Below are positions 8,997-18,912 of a stretch of 64,000 nt of DNA, one piece after another; the stretch's first letter is position 1; each line of letters starts with the position of its first letter. A program made the position numbers and the translations under genes. Where the stretch lies: NCBI GenBank assembly GCA_947449255.1, contig CANFQX010000015.1:17380-81379 (forward strand), in the 5' to 3' direction. The notes under the pieces were generated by a model. It had not been told where the DNA came from, searched no databases, and saw only the letters and a list, made by a program, of their open reading frames with translations. Source of the stretch: Pseudobdellovibrionaceae bacterium (GTDB taxonomy: Bacteria > Bdellovibrionota > Bdellovibrionia > Bdellovibrionales > Bdellovibrionaceae).

Positions 8997-9686
8997 ATGA
9001 AAACAAGAATTGATCTTAATGTTGAGCTTCGTCAAACAGGAAAAAGCACCAGCCGCGAACTTCGCACAAATCGCCAAGTTCCAGCTGTTATTTACGGAGC
9101 TATCAAGCCCGTTAATATAAGTGTTCTTGAAAAAGACATGGTTAAATACAATACACGCGCCTATGAAAATGCTCTTTTCAATATTAAAAGCACAGATAAA
9201 GGTTCAAACGGTATCGTTGTGCTTGTTAAATCCATAGACATTCACCCCCTTTCTCGCCGTCCTGTGCATGTTGATTTCTATGCTTTAGATCTTAAAAAAC
9301 CAGTTCGCGTTTGGGTTGAAATTCGCCTTGAAGGTAAGCCATTGGGTCTTGCTGAGGGCGGACTTTTGAATTTGATCAACCGTCAAGTTGAGGTTGAAGT
9401 TTTACCTACTGACATTCCTGAGTTCTTCGTTGCTGAAGTTTCTCATTTAGGTCTTGGTGAAGCTTTCCACGTTTCTGATTTAAAAGTGCCTGCATCAGCA
9501 AAAATTGTTTCTGGTGCTGAATTAACTATCGCTGTTGTCAGCCTTCAAGAAGAAGAAGCTGCTGCTCCTGTAGCTGCGGTAGCTGCCGCTCCAGCGAAAG
9601 CTGCGGCTGGTGCTAAACCTGCAGCAGGTGCTAAACCAGCTGCAGGCGCAAAAGCTCCTGCGGCTAAACCAGCTGCGAAAAAATAA
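8997..9686 (+). CDS. rplY: 50S ribosomal protein bL25, long CTC-type form
   Basis: It binds 5S rRNA in the large subunit. The 229-residue chain has the L25 domain (about 1-95, with SRELRTNRQVPAVIYG) and the C-terminal beta domain (about 97-185, with VRVWVEIRLEGKP and DIPEFFVAEVSHL) of the general stress-type CTC form. It ends in an unusual Ala/Lys/Pro tail of about 40 residues built on repeats of AGAKPA. The tail is basic and probably disordered, so it could add RNA contacts. A near-perfect terminator follows. Confidence 0.95.
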   Translation: MKTRIDLNVELRQTGKSTSRELRTNRQVPAVIYGAIKPVNISVLEKDMVKYNTRAYENALFNIKSTDKGSNGIVVLVKSIDIHPLSRRPVHVDFYALDLKKPVRVWVEIRLEGKPLGLAEGGLLNLINRQVEVEVLPTDIPEFFVAEVSHLGLGEAFHVSDLKVPASAKIVSGAELTIAVVSLQEEEAAAPVAAVAAAPAKAAAGAKPAAGAKPAAGAKAPAAKPAAKK

Positions 9687-9729
9687 TATTTTTTCTGCCC
9701 AGCTTGTTTAACGTCAATGGACTTACAAA

Positions 9730-9758
9730 GGCAGCTCAAATTGAGCTGCCTTTTTTTT
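9730..9758 (+). terminator. Rho-independent terminator after rplY
   Basis: The stem GGCAGCTCA / TGAGCTGCC (9 bp, loop AAT) runs from 9730 to 9750 and is followed by eight T residues. It is a textbook intrinsic terminator separating rplY from pth. Confidence 0.92.
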
Positions 9759-9812
9759 GCTTTTGATAGATCACTCTGTAAAACCCTAAAACAACACATT
9801 CAAGAGGCCCCT

Positions 9813-10376
9813 ATGTGGTTGATCGTAGGCCTGGGCAATCCCGGGAATGAATACAAACTTACTCGGCACAATATTGGCTTTATGGCTGTAGATTTTTTTC
9901 TTCAAGGCTTGGGAAATCCAACCTCTCAAAACAAATTTAAGGCTGAAATAACCCCTGCAACATGGCAAGGACATTCCCTCTTGTTCTGTAAACCCCAAAC
10001 TTTTATGAATCTTTCCGGAGAAGCAGTGCAAGCTCTTATGGGATTTTACAAAATTCCGCTCGATCATCTCATTGTTATTCATGATGATATTGATCAACCC
10101 TTCAATCAGTTGAAAATCCACAAAAACCGGGGCCATGGTGGACACAACGGCATCAAAAGCATTTCAAACCTCATGGGCTCGATGGACTACGCTCGCCTAA
10201 AATTGGGCGTGGGCCGTCCTGACAATCCAAACTTTGCTGTTGCAGACTATGTTCTGGGCAAATTTAACAAAGAGGAAGTCTCACTTTTGCCCCAATTTTT
10301 AAATCGCAGCTGTGATGCCCTAGAAAGCTTGATCCTTGATGGAGTTCAAAAAGCTTCGACAAAATTCAATGGCTAG
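9813..10376 (+). CDS. pth: Peptidyl-tRNA hydrolase
   Basis: It frees tRNA from prematurely released peptidyl-tRNA. The start is the ATG at 9813, with an AAGAGG site upstream; the frame is open back to 9717, but that part overlaps the terminator and is not coding. The 187-residue product shows GLGNPGNEYKLTRHN with the catalytic His19, LIVIHDDIDQPF in the middle and RGHGGHNGIKS after it. The rplY-pth-ychF order is common in bacteria. Confidence 0.95.
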   Translation: MWLIVGLGNPGNEYKLTRHNIGFMAVDFFLQGLGNPTSQNKFKAEITPATWQGHSLLFCKPQTFMNLSGEAVQALMGFYKIPLDHLIVIHDDIDQPFNQLKIHKNRGHGGHNGIKSISNLMGSMDYARLKLGVGRPDNPNFAVADYVLGKFNKEEVSLLPQFLNRSCDALESLILDGVQKASTKFNG

Positions 10377-10423
10377 GTTAGACATTAACATATAAAGACA
10401 TAATCATTTCCTAAGAGGTTAAT

Positions 10424-11524
10424 ATGGCACTTCAAGTTGGTATCGTGGGACTTCCCAATGTTGGTAAAAGCACCCTATTCAATGCGCTAACTTCTGCAAA
10501 AGCAGAGGCTGCAAATTATCCCTTCTGTACAATCGATCCCAATGTTGGCGTCGTGACAGTTCCAGATCCGCGCATGGAAAAAATCACAGGCTACATCAAA
10601 CCCCAAAAAGTCATCCCAACCACAATGGAATTTGTGGACATCGCAGGCATCGTCAAGGGAGCTTCTCAAGGCGAGGGTCTTGGAAATCAATTTCTTTCTC
10701 ACATTCGTCAAACAGATGCCATCGTGCATGTTGTTCGTTGTTTTGATGATCCAAATATTATTCACGTTGCGGGCTCTGTGGACCCCATTCGTGATATTGA
10801 AATCATCAACACCGAACTGCTTTTGGCCGATCTAGATTCTGCAGACAAACGCTTAAAACGCGTAGAGAAAATGGCTAAAAGCACCACTGATAAAAAAATC
10901 AAAATGGAATTTGAAGTTGCACGCAAAGTGGTCGAAGCCCTTGGAAAAGGCCTTCCTGCTCGCTCGGTTGAATTGGATGAATTGGAAGTTCCCTATCTTA
11001 AAGATATGCATCTGTTGACAGCAAAACCCGTGCTCTACGCAATGAATGTCAATGACACAGATTTTGCAGCCGGCGGCAATGACTGGACTCGATTGGTTGA
11101 AAAACGTGCTGCAGAGGAAAACAATAAAACTATTTTAATTTGCTCCGCTATGGAAGCAGAAATAGCTTTGCTTCCACCTGAAGACCGCGTTGAGTTTTTA
11201 GAAGCTCTGGGCGCTGAAGAACCAGGCCTCAATCGTCTGATTCGTGAAGCTTATACTTTGTTGGGACTGCAAACATATTTCACTGCTGGCGAAAAAGAAG
11301 TTCGAGCTTGGACTATTCGAGCAAATACAAAAGCTCCACAAGCAGCTGGAGTGATCCATTCTGATTTTGAAAAAGGATTTATTCGCTCTGAAACTTATCA
11401 CTGCGAAGATTTGTTCAATTACAAATCAGAACAAGCCGTGAAGGATGCCGGCAAATACCGTGTTGAAGGCAAGGAATATGTTGTCAAAGATGGTGATATC
11501 TTGTTCTTTAGATTTAACGTCTAG
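10424..11524 (+). CDS. ychF: Obg-family GTPase/ATPase YchF
   Basis: YchF (OLA1) is a ribosome-associated P-loop ATPase. The 366-residue chain opens with GIVGLPNVGKSTLFNALT (P-loop, about 6-23), has FVDIAGIVKGASQGEG as switch II, a helical hairpin domain (about 130-200) and the C-terminal TGS domain (about 280-366, ending ILFFRFNV). An AAGAGG site precedes the ATG. Length and motifs are typical. Confidence 0.97.
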   Translation: MALQVGIVGLPNVGKSTLFNALTSAKAEAANYPFCTIDPNVGVVTVPDPRMEKITGYIKPQKVIPTTMEFVDIAGIVKGASQGEGLGNQFLSHIRQTDAIVHVVRCFDDPNIIHVAGSVDPIRDIEIINTELLLADLDSADKRLKRVEKMAKSTTDKKIKMEFEVARKVVEALGKGLPARSVELDELEVPYLKDMHLLTAKPVLYAMNVNDTDFAAGGNDWTRLVEKRAAEENNKTILICSAMEAEIALLPPEDRVEFLEALGAEEPGLNRLIREAYTLLGLQTYFTAGEKEVRAWTIRANTKAPQAAGVIHSDFEKGFIRSETYHCEDLFNYKSEQAVKDAGKYRVEGKEYVVKDGDILFFRFNV

Positions 11525-11560
11525 TTTATAAATAGATATAAAAATTAAAGCCTGTTGAGT

Positions 11561-11599
11561 AAAACTGAGTTTAAGTTATGATGATTTAAACTCAGTTTT
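11561..11599 (+). terminator. AT-rich perfect hairpin after ychF, likely terminator
   Basis: AAAACTGAGTTTAA (11561-11574) pairs perfectly with TTAAACTCAGTTTT (11586-11599) around an 11-base loop. The T-run is inside the 3' arm. It stands 37 bases after the ychF stop and before the amidase gene. Confidence 0.6.
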
Positions 11600-11630
11600 G
11601 ATAAAGACTAAATTCTGATGGAGTCATTTT

Positions 11631-13103
11631 ATGGACGAATTATTGACCCTCTCAGCTTTGCAGCTTGCAGAGCGTATTTCTAAAAAAGAAACCTCGCCCA
11701 CTGAGGTGCTTGAAGCGCATATTTCAAGGATCGAACAGGTCAACTCGAAGCTCAATGCAATGGTTGAGAATGACTTCATTCGTGCTCGCAGAAAAGCAGC
11801 GGAACAAACTGAACAACTTGCTAAAAACAACTCTGACCTTCCCCCACTTTTTGGTGTTCCCTTCACAGTTAAAGAAATGTTTGCTTACAGCGGAATGAAG
11901 CGCACTGGGGGCAGCGTCCATCATCAAAATGATGTCATGGACTGGGATGCTACGGTGGTTAGCCGATTGAAATCAGTCGGTGCAATTCCCATGGGCACCA
12001 CCAATGTTCCTGAGTTGGGATTTTGGTTTGAAACTTACAATAAAATATATGGCACGACCAACAACCCCTACAATATCGATCGAACTGCCGGTGGCAGCAG
12101 CGGTGGAGAAGGAGCTCTCATTGGTGCGGGAGCTTCTCCGATGGGTCTTGGCAGCGACGTGGGAGGCAGCATTCGTATGCCTGCCACCTTCTGCGGTATT
12201 TTTGGTCACAAGCCCTCTCAACACTTATTGCCCTTCACTGGACATTTCCCCTATTCCCAAGAAGACGTGAAAGATATCTTGGTTGGTGAAAAGTATCCCT
12301 ACACGACTCTGGGCCCAATGAGCCGTCGTGCTCATGATTTATCCACAATGATGCAAATCATGATGGGACCTGATGGTTTTGATCAAACAACCTTACCTGG
12401 ATTTAAACTGAATTCAAATTCTGAGCCCGTGGATTGGTCAAAGATAAAAATTGTCTTGTGCGCTGATCCCGTCTTTCACGGCACCAGAAAAACTGATCCC
12501 GAGCTTATCCAAGTTGTTCATAATTGCGGGAAACTCTTCGAACAATTGGGTGCTCAAATTGTTGAACTTGAACCACGTTTTTTTGTTCGCTCGACTGAAC
12601 TTTGGCTTGCGGCATTGAAAAAAACAAAAAACAGAAAATTTTATGATGTTTTAAAAGGACCACAAAATAACATCTCCTTTCCTAAAGAGCTGCTTAAAGT
12701 TCTCTTTGGAAAAAGTGATTATATTTTTCCCAACATTATTTTTTCACTTTCTGAAATGCTAGGCAGCGAAAATCCAGACCTCCGCGAAGAACTGCACTCA
12801 CTTCAAAAAATGAAACAGCATCTGAGCACTCTTTTAGGCAACAATGGAATCTTATTGATGCCACCGCATCCCAGAGTCGCTCCTAAACATGGTGCTCCAT
12901 TGTGTTCTCCATTTGATTTTATTTACACCGGTATTTTTACGACTCTTGGAATGCCTGCGACTTCAGTCCCCATGGGACTCAATGGTGAGGGGCTGCCGCT
13001 GGGAATTCAGGTGATTGCAAACCCGCTCAAGGATCACTTGACCTTGTCCTGTGCTGAATTCCTAGAACAAACTTTTGGAGGCTGGATTCCTCCATCCATT
13101 TAG
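11631..13103 (+). CDS. Amidase signature family hydrolase
   Basis: This is a cytoplasmic Ser-cisSer-Lys amidase of 490 residues. The catalytic residues are all visible at family spacing: Lys81 in FTVKEM, Ser156 in AGGSSGGEG and the nucleophile Ser180 in SDVGGSIRMP. The middle (about 270-420) is variable and holds the substrate site. It resembles fatty-acid-amide-hydrolase-like members more than GatA, because no gatB or gatC lies nearby. The actual amide substrate cannot be read from sequence. The gene stands alone on the plus strand. Confidence 0.85.
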   Translation: MDELLTLSALQLAERISKKETSPTEVLEAHISRIEQVNSKLNAMVENDFIRARRKAAEQTEQLAKNNSDLPPLFGVPFTVKEMFAYSGMKRTGGSVHHQNDVMDWDATVVSRLKSVGAIPMGTTNVPELGFWFETYNKIYGTTNNPYNIDRTAGGSSGGEGALIGAGASPMGLGSDVGGSIRMPATFCGIFGHKPSQHLLPFTGHFPYSQEDVKDILVGEKYPYTTLGPMSRRAHDLSTMMQIMMGPDGFDQTTLPGFKLNSNSEPVDWSKIKIVLCADPVFHGTRKTDPELIQVVHNCGKLFEQLGAQIVELEPRFFVRSTELWLAALKKTKNRKFYDVLKGPQNNISFPKELLKVLFGKSDYIFPNIIFSLSEMLGSENPDLREELHSLQKMKQHLSTLLGNNGILLMPPHPRVAPKHGAPLCSPFDFIYTGIFTTLGMPATSVPMGLNGEGLPLGIQVIANPLKDHLTLSCAEFLEQTFGGWIPPSI

Positions 13104-13196
13104 TTTAGGTTCATTTCAATTTTTTAATGTCCCTATTCATTGTTGATTTATGACCCCACCTAAATTGAAATGCAAGAATGCGAAAAGATCAATTGA

Positions 13197-15518
13197 GTGG
13201 GGGACTCTTTGCTGCAAAAGACCATTCTTTTTTTTAATAAAATTGCGACAAGAACAAAAAAAGAACTGACCACAGTTCCTCCGGTGTTCTTATTGTGCTT
13301 ATGCCTTTTTATCACCGCAGCCAGTGCTTCGATCACACAGACACTTCTTGATCGAGAAGAAGCTGCTCTTTTTGAAAAAAAAGTGAAAAGCATTTCCTTA
13401 TCCATCGAGACACGTCTTAAGATTTACACCAACGCTCTCATTGCCACTCAAGCGCTATTTAAGGCCAACAAGTTTACGGATCGCAATGAGTTCGGCGCTT
13501 TTATTTCAGCTTTTAACCTTAGGACTCAGTATCCGGGAATGCACGGTATTGGATATACCCTTAAAGTGTCACAAAAAGATTTACCTGCACATGTCCGCCA
13601 AATTCAAGCTTCTGGATTGCCTGATTATCGACCGTGGCCAACAAGCAATGAGTCTGAATTGTATTCTATCATTTATATTGAGCCTCTAGACTGGCGAAAT
13701 AAGCGAGCCCTCGGCTACAATATGCACTCTGATCCAATCCGTCGAAAAGCCATGGATCAGGCCCGTGACTCCGGCGAAGCCTCTACGACTGGGCTTGTGA
13801 CATTGGTTCAAGAAACCAACGAAAAAACCCAGGCTGGTTTTTTAATTTACGTTCCTATTTACAAAAAAAACCTACCTATCTCAAGTTTTGAAGAACGGCG
13901 CAAGGCCCTTGAAGGCTTCGTATTTAGTCCGTTTCGAGCTCAGGATCTTTTCGCTCAGATTCAAAAGGATCTCCTTAAAGATGACTCATCGATCATCATA
14001 AAGGTCTTTGACGGAAATTCTGACTTAGAAAAAGATTTGCTTTTTTCATCTCTAGAAGGAAAAGAAAAATCACCTGGTAAATACCTACATGAGCGCAGCC
14101 TTCCCCTCTTGATTGCTGATCACCCCTGGACTTTAAAGATACAGGCTGCCCCCGAAAACCATTTAAATTGGTGGGAATTATCACCACTTTTTGTAGCCAT
14201 CCTCGGAAGCATCATCAGTTTTTTGATCTTTTATATTCATCGATTTTCTAAAACTCTAAATATGAACCTTAAAGAAGATCTGAAACGCCAAAAAAACACC
14301 CAAGAGCGGGTTCGCGAAGCCCAGATACTCTCTGAACAAGCGAATCAAGCGAAGAGTCGTTTTTTGGCAGCAATCACCCACGAGATCAGAACACCATTGG
14401 GAATTATTTTAGGCTTTGCCGATCTTGCTTTGGAGGCAAAGGGAATAAATGAGGAAGTTCGAGACTACCTTGTGGGTATTAAACGTAATGGCAATTCTTT
14501 ATTAAACCTTATCGGTGATGTGCTAGATTTATCAAAAATCGAAGCCAACAAGATGGAAATGGACCTTCGACAAGTTCCTCTGCATGAAACCTTAGATGAT
14601 GTTATCTCCTCGTTAAATCTATTGACTCGAGAAAAGGGCCTCAATTTAAAATTAATTAAAGACGAACCGCTTCCCACTTTTATTTCAACAGATCCCCTGC
14701 GCTTTCGCCAAATCTTGATCAATTTAATAGGTAATGCGATCAAATTCACGGAAAAAGGCGAAGTCTCTTTAAGGGTCCGAGGGCTTTCGAAGCCTGTTGT
14801 TGGATCACGGATTCACCTTGAATTTTTAATTCAAGATTCTGGCATTGGCATTGTACCTGAATTTAAAAAAACTATCTTTCAACCCTTCAGTCAGGGCGAA
14901 TCCTTAAAAAGCCAAACTCATCGAGGCACAGGACTGGGGTTAGCCTTATCAAAACAACTGGCCATCGCCCTCGGAGGCGATGCTGAACTCGTCCACAGTG
15001 AAGTCGGCAAAGGAAGCACCTTTAGATTTTATATCAATGGAGGCTTATGCTCCAAAGCTCCGATTGAAAAGGAGCCAAAAAAAATAGATGCTTACAGAAA
15101 TTCAACATCCCTGAGCAGCCAGACGCTGCCACCCCTTGAAGGAGTAAATATTCTTGTGGCCGAAGACTCCAGTGACAACCAGCTGCTGATCAAGCGATAT
15201 TTGACCTCTGCTGGTGCAAAAATTGATTTTGCTAATGATGGCCTAGAAGCTCTCTCAATGGCCAATAAAAAAGACTATAATGTGATCCTGATGGATATTC
15301 AAATGCCCAATTTAGATGGCTATGAGGCCACCCAGCGTTTGCGTAAAGAGGGCTATAAGAAAAAGATCATAGCTCTCACTGCCAACGCGTTCAGAGAAGA
15401 GCGAGAAAGAATTCTGAGTGGCGGTTTTGATCAATACCTCACAAAACCGATTTCGAGGATAAATCTGATCAAAGAAATAAGTGCAATTTTGCTTAAAGAA
15501 AATGATTCGCAAGGTTAA
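13197..15518 (+). CDS. CHASE-domain hybrid sensor histidine kinase with receiver
   Basis: A membrane sensor of 773 residues. The order is TM1 (about 29-48), periplasmic CHASE domain (about 75-280, with GYNMHSDPIRRKAMDQARDSG), TM2 (about 325-348), coiled linker, HisKA with the phospho-acceptor His395 in THEIRTPLG, HATPase_c (NLIGNAIKFT, GTGLGLALSKQLA), and a C-terminal receiver with phospho-acceptor Asp700 in ILMDIQMPNLDGYEA. The start is a GTG at 13197, since an in-frame TGA sits immediately upstream. No separate response regulator or HPt gene lies beside it, so output must pass to a protein encoded elsewhere. The ligand is unknown; CHASE domains often bind small organic molecules. Confidence 0.92.
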   Translation: MGDSLLQKTILFFNKIATRTKKELTTVPPVFLLCLCLFITAASASITQTLLDREEAALFEKKVKSISLSIETRLKIYTNALIATQALFKANKFTDRNEFGAFISAFNLRTQYPGMHGIGYTLKVSQKDLPAHVRQIQASGLPDYRPWPTSNESELYSIIYIEPLDWRNKRALGYNMHSDPIRRKAMDQARDSGEASTTGLVTLVQETNEKTQAGFLIYVPIYKKNLPISSFEERRKALEGFVFSPFRAQDLFAQIQKDLLKDDSSIIIKVFDGNSDLEKDLLFSSLEGKEKSPGKYLHERSLPLLIADHPWTLKIQAAPENHLNWWELSPLFVAILGSIISFLIFYIHRFSKTLNMNLKEDLKRQKNTQERVREAQILSEQANQAKSRFLAAITHEIRTPLGIILGFADLALEAKGINEEVRDYLVGIKRNGNSLLNLIGDVLDLSKIEANKMEMDLRQVPLHETLDDVISSLNLLTREKGLNLKLIKDEPLPTFISTDPLRFRQILINLIGNAIKFTEKGEVSLRVRGLSKPVVGSRIHLEFLIQDSGIGIVPEFKKTIFQPFSQGESLKSQTHRGTGLGLALSKQLAIALGGDAELVHSEVGKGSTFRFYINGGLCSKAPIEKEPKKIDAYRNSTSLSSQTLPPLEGVNILVAEDSSDNQLLIKRYLTSAGAKIDFANDGLEALSMANKKDYNVILMDIQMPNLDGYEATQRLRKEGYKKKIIALTANAFREERERILSGGFDQYLTKPISRINLIKEISAILLKENDSQG

Positions 15519-15610
15519 ATGGGGCTGAGTGAGGTCTGATTTTTTGGTTTTTGCAGGTGATTTAAGCTTTTGAAAATGACTTTCTCTGTGAATTAAGTAG
15601 ACTCCCACCC

Positions 15611-16675
15611 ATGATTAAAATCACGACGACCCTAACAAAGACTCCTAAAGAGATGCCCCCAGCAAGCAAACTGGGATTTGGAAACTATTTTTCAGATCAC
15701 ATGTTTTTGGCAAAATTTGTTGAAGGCCAAGGTTGGTCTGATTCGCAAATTCTACCTTATGGCCCAATTCCTATGGATCCCGCTGCAGCTGTTTTTCATT
15801 ATGGTCAGGCTTTGTTTGAAGGGATGAAAGCTTTTCGCCAAGAAAATGGCCAAGTCGTCTTTTTTAGGCCTGAATTCAATTACCACAGAATGAAAGAAGG
15901 CGCTGAGCGTATGTGCCTAGAGGCCCCTCCTCTGGATCTATTTATGTCAGGATTGCATGAGCTAGTTAAAGTGGATCAAAGGTGGATTCCTCAGGGACCA
16001 AACACCGCTTTATATGTTAGACCCACTTTGATTGGGACCGAGGGTTTCTTAGGTGTTCGCCCTTCAAAGGAAACATTATTCATGATTATTCTCTCACCGG
16101 TGGGTTCCTATTACGGAGAAGGTAATAAGCCTATTAATATCTGGACTGAAGAAAACTACATCAGAGCAGCTCCTGGCGGATTGGGTGCAGTTAAAGCTGG
16201 CGCAAATTATGCTGCCAGCCTCAAGCCTGCTTGGGAAGCCAAGAAAAATGGCTATGCTCAAGTTTTGTGGTTGAATGTGGATCAGCAGGGCATTGAAGAA
16301 GCCGGAACGATGAATATTTTCTTTGTCTTTAAAAATGAAATTGTAACTCCCGCCTTGAATGGCAGCATTCTGGGTGGCGGCACTAGAGACGCTATTATTC
16401 AGCTTCTTAAATCAAAAAACTTACCGATTGTAGAGCGTCGAATCACCATGACCGAAGTGCTTAAAGGTGTTCAATCTAAAAATCTTTTAGAAGCTTTTGG
16501 AACTGGAACTGCTGCGGTCATTTCGCCGATCGGTGGGCTTCATTACAGAAATCAAAATTTGGTTATCAATGAAGGCGAATGGGGCCAGCTCAGCACTGAC
16601 CTCTACAAAGAAATCACATCTATTCAGAGTGGAGCAATGCCGGATCAATTTAATTGGATCACGGCATTGAAATAA
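15611..16675 (+). CDS. ilvE: Branched-chain amino acid aminotransferase
   Basis: A PLP enzyme (fold type IV) that converts Leu, Ile and Val to and from their 2-oxo acids. The 354-residue length fits the eukaryote-like class with marks ALFEGMKAFR (about 66-75), RPTLIG, the PLP-lysine segment GAVKAGANYAAS (about 195-206) and GTGTAAVISPIG (about 299-310). It stands alone, 92 bases after the kinase gene, and its end faces the convergent gene at 16745. Confidence 0.93.
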   Translation: MIKITTTLTKTPKEMPPASKLGFGNYFSDHMFLAKFVEGQGWSDSQILPYGPIPMDPAAAVFHYGQALFEGMKAFRQENGQVVFFRPEFNYHRMKEGAERMCLEAPPLDLFMSGLHELVKVDQRWIPQGPNTALYVRPTLIGTEGFLGVRPSKETLFMIILSPVGSYYGEGNKPINIWTEENYIRAAPGGLGAVKAGANYAASLKPAWEAKKNGYAQVLWLNVDQQGIEEAGTMNIFFVFKNEIVTPALNGSILGGGTRDAIIQLLKSKNLPIVERRITMTEVLKGVQSKNLLEAFGTGTAAVISPIGGLHYRNQNLVINEGEWGQLSTDLYKEITSIQSGAMPDQFNWITALK

Positions 16676-16744
16676 GCACTTTAAAGAAAATTCCAGCGTA
16701 AGATTTTTTGGGAAAACCAAGCCCTAAGATTCAAAATTTTGATC

Positions 16745-18439
16745 CTATTTTTCTTGCGAAAAAACATCAAACTCATCAACACTGGGTGTGTCCACCGATG
16801 TCGTCAATGAAAGATTATAAAGGAATAAAGACATCGAATCCGTAACTTCATTCATGCCCTTCGAGACGATGGTTTGCCCAGTGTGATCGACATCAGCCAC
16901 AGAAGCCACCGCGGATTGAGCCGTTCCAATTGTGGCATTCCGATTCAGCAGATAAGACGTGACTTCCTTGAGACAAGATTTATCAAAGTCATGCTCCTGG
17001 GTTGGCTGACTTCGACACACTTTGCAACCTTCCAAAACCTCTTGTCGTGTTCTTGGATGAACCGCAGAATGAATTGAATTTGATGTCAAATTATTTTTGG
17101 TTTTAAAAGAACTTTTCAATGTGCAGCGATCATAGATGCTTTTCAATCGCACGGCCGTGGCGACCTCACCCATTATATAGAGTGTGTCTCCCGCAAAATT
17201 TAAAAGCGGATACTTTTTAAGCCTAGAACTGGCCAGCCCAAAAACCAAAGAGGCCGTCACACTGCGTGCTGCCAGAAGTGAGGCCATGGCTCGGGCTGGG
17301 GGCAGCATTGAAACGACAGATAAACCTTTATTAATCTTGGCATCAAATAAATGGGCTCCTTCTCCATAGCGCATTTTTAATGCACAAATAAAGGCCTTTT
17401 CTTCTTTAGAAATGTTTCGATTTTCAAAACTTTCATTGCCCAAATCGCTGATATTAAAATCCTCTAGCAATTTTCTTTTTTGCACCAAGGTTGGTCGGTA
17501 AAAGCAATCGTCTCCTTGATTTTCTTTAGCTCCAGAGGGCTTTGGTGCATTCGCCCCCCCCGCAGGTCGACAAGATCGTGACCAATAATCTTGGTCCTCC
17601 TTAAATTGCTGCTTCTGCTGTTCACTTTTTTTACTAATGATATCTTGAATTGTTGCTATTTGCTTTTCTCGGTTCATTTTTCCAAATTCATTCAGAGTCT
17701 TATCGTCTTGGGCCAGTGCCGCAAAAGCTTCTTCAAACTGAAACCCCAATGCATTTTTCTTGTCTTGATAATTTACTAAAACAGTCAGTGCTGTCACGGG
17801 CTCAACTTCGGAGAAAAATGTCTCCCCATTTTTTGTGGAACCAGGGAAGAATTTTTCTAAGGCTTTCTTTTCGGCGTCTGAAAATTGCGGAACTGGCCCC
17901 TTGTCCTCATCAAAAGATCTGAACTTTTCTCTATAAATTTGAAATGCCGACAATCTATCCACAAAATCGGAAGCCAGCTGATCTCTTTTTTGGGTGCTGC
18001 TCGCAAAGCAATCTAAGGCCGATTGACGACATCTCAGAATGTCCTTCTTAGTTCGCACTAGACTGTCAAAAAATATTTCTTCTGAAGTGCTCTGATAGGA
18101 TGAGAAATCCAAACCAATTCCTTTTGGTAAACTTGAGAAATCATAACAGCGATCGCTGGCACGCTCTGATTTTTTTTGGATCACCGCGAAACCTGCTTGC
18201 CCCAAATCTGGATAGACCTTACCGCAAATTTTACTTTCAAGGGGCTTCGCAAATTGCTCAACCCACTCGGTTTGTTTTTTATTTATTCCATCCAGTATTT
18301 TACGGCCAAGTGAAATATTTGGACCTTCCTCTGCAAAAGTGGGTGTCGGTACCATTACTAAAAAGGACAAAAAAGAAAAAATAGATAAAGTGAAAACAGT
18401 GTACGGCAATTTTTTACTTACGTGCCTAGAAAATTGCAC
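16745..18439 (-). CDS. Large secreted protein of unknown function
   Basis: This 564-residue protein starts at a GTG with an AGGGGGA site a few bases upstream. Residues 1-36 form a signal peptide ending near TFAEE. The body is mostly polar and helical, with Cys pairs at the C-terminal side, including a CKVCRSQPTQ segment near 468 that suggests disulfides. A short hydrophobic stretch near 375-405 might be a buried helix or membrane-associated. I recognise no family. It is divergent from the tRNA-Ala and convergent with ilvE, so it is probably monocistronic. Confidence 0.8.
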   Translation of the reverse strand: MQFSRHVSKKLPYTVFTLSIFSFLSFLVMVPTPTFAEEGPNISLGRKILDGINKKQTEWVEQFAKPLESKICGKVYPDLGQAGFAVIQKKSERASDRCYDFSSLPKGIGLDFSSYQSTSEEIFFDSLVRTKKDILRCRQSALDCFASSTQKRDQLASDFVDRLSAFQIYREKFRSFDEDKGPVPQFSDAEKKALEKFFPGSTKNGETFFSEVEPVTALTVLVNYQDKKNALGFQFEEAFAALAQDDKTLNEFGKMNREKQIATIQDIISKKSEQQKQQFKEDQDYWSRSCRPAGGANAPKPSGAKENQGDDCFYRPTLVQKRKLLEDFNISDLGNESFENRNISKEEKAFICALKMRYGEGAHLFDAKINKGLSVVSMLPPARAMASLLAARSVTASLVFGLASSRLKKYPLLNFAGDTLYIMGEVATAVRLKSIYDRCTLKSSFKTKNNLTSNSIHSAVHPRTRQEVLEGCKVCRSQPTQEHDFDKSCLKEVTSYLLNRNATIGTAQSAVASVADVDHTGQTIVSKGMNEVTDSMSLFLYNLSLTTSVDTPSVDEFDVFSQEK

Positions 18440-18912
18440 CAGATTCCCCCTGAACAGATTGAGTTCAAACTTAGACTATTGTATTTCAAAGAAATCCAAT
18501 TCGCAAAGCGTCACTGACGTCCTTTCCCACAGAAAGGACAAACCCAGTCAAAAGCCAAGCCAGTAAATTGAGCTTTTGGGCTTTTAGTATGGATATTTTG
18601 GCTTTCATTATCCCTAAATATTTTTAAAAAATTCTTAGATTCCCTCTTGCCCGACAATCAACTGTCTGCTTAGAATACGAGTTCAGCAATTCATGAGAGT
18701 GGGCCTGTAGCGCAGCTGGGAGCGCGCTTGCATGGCATGCAAGAGGTCGTCGGTTCGATCCCGATCAGGTCCACCAAAATTCAACGCTCGCTTCGACAGT
18801 TTACCTTAATATCTAGCGCCCAAGAGATGATCGACTAACGACCTATCTCAATGAAATGAACTTGTGACATCAGTGAGGCGAGGCGAATCAATCAGCGACT
18901 TCCGCCCCCACC
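18440..18912. other. Intergenic region with tRNA-Ala and a strong hairpin
   Basis: Apart from the tRNA at 18701-18776, the region holds a perfect 8-bp hairpin GTCCTTTC / GAAAGGAC (18519-18526 with 18532-18539). It lies upstream of the secreted-protein gene, not at a gene end, so it may be regulatory. No ORF of note was seen. Confidence 0.5.
18701..18776 (+). tRNA. tRNA-Ala (anticodon GGC)
   Basis: The 76-base cloverleaf is complete. The acceptor stem is GGGCCTG / CAGGTCC with the G3-U70 pair that identifies alanine tRNAs. The anticodon arm CTTGC-ATGGCAT-GCAAG gives anticodon GGC, read as Ala (GCC/GCU). The T arm contains GGTTCGATCC, and CCA is encoded at the 3' end. Confidence 0.97.
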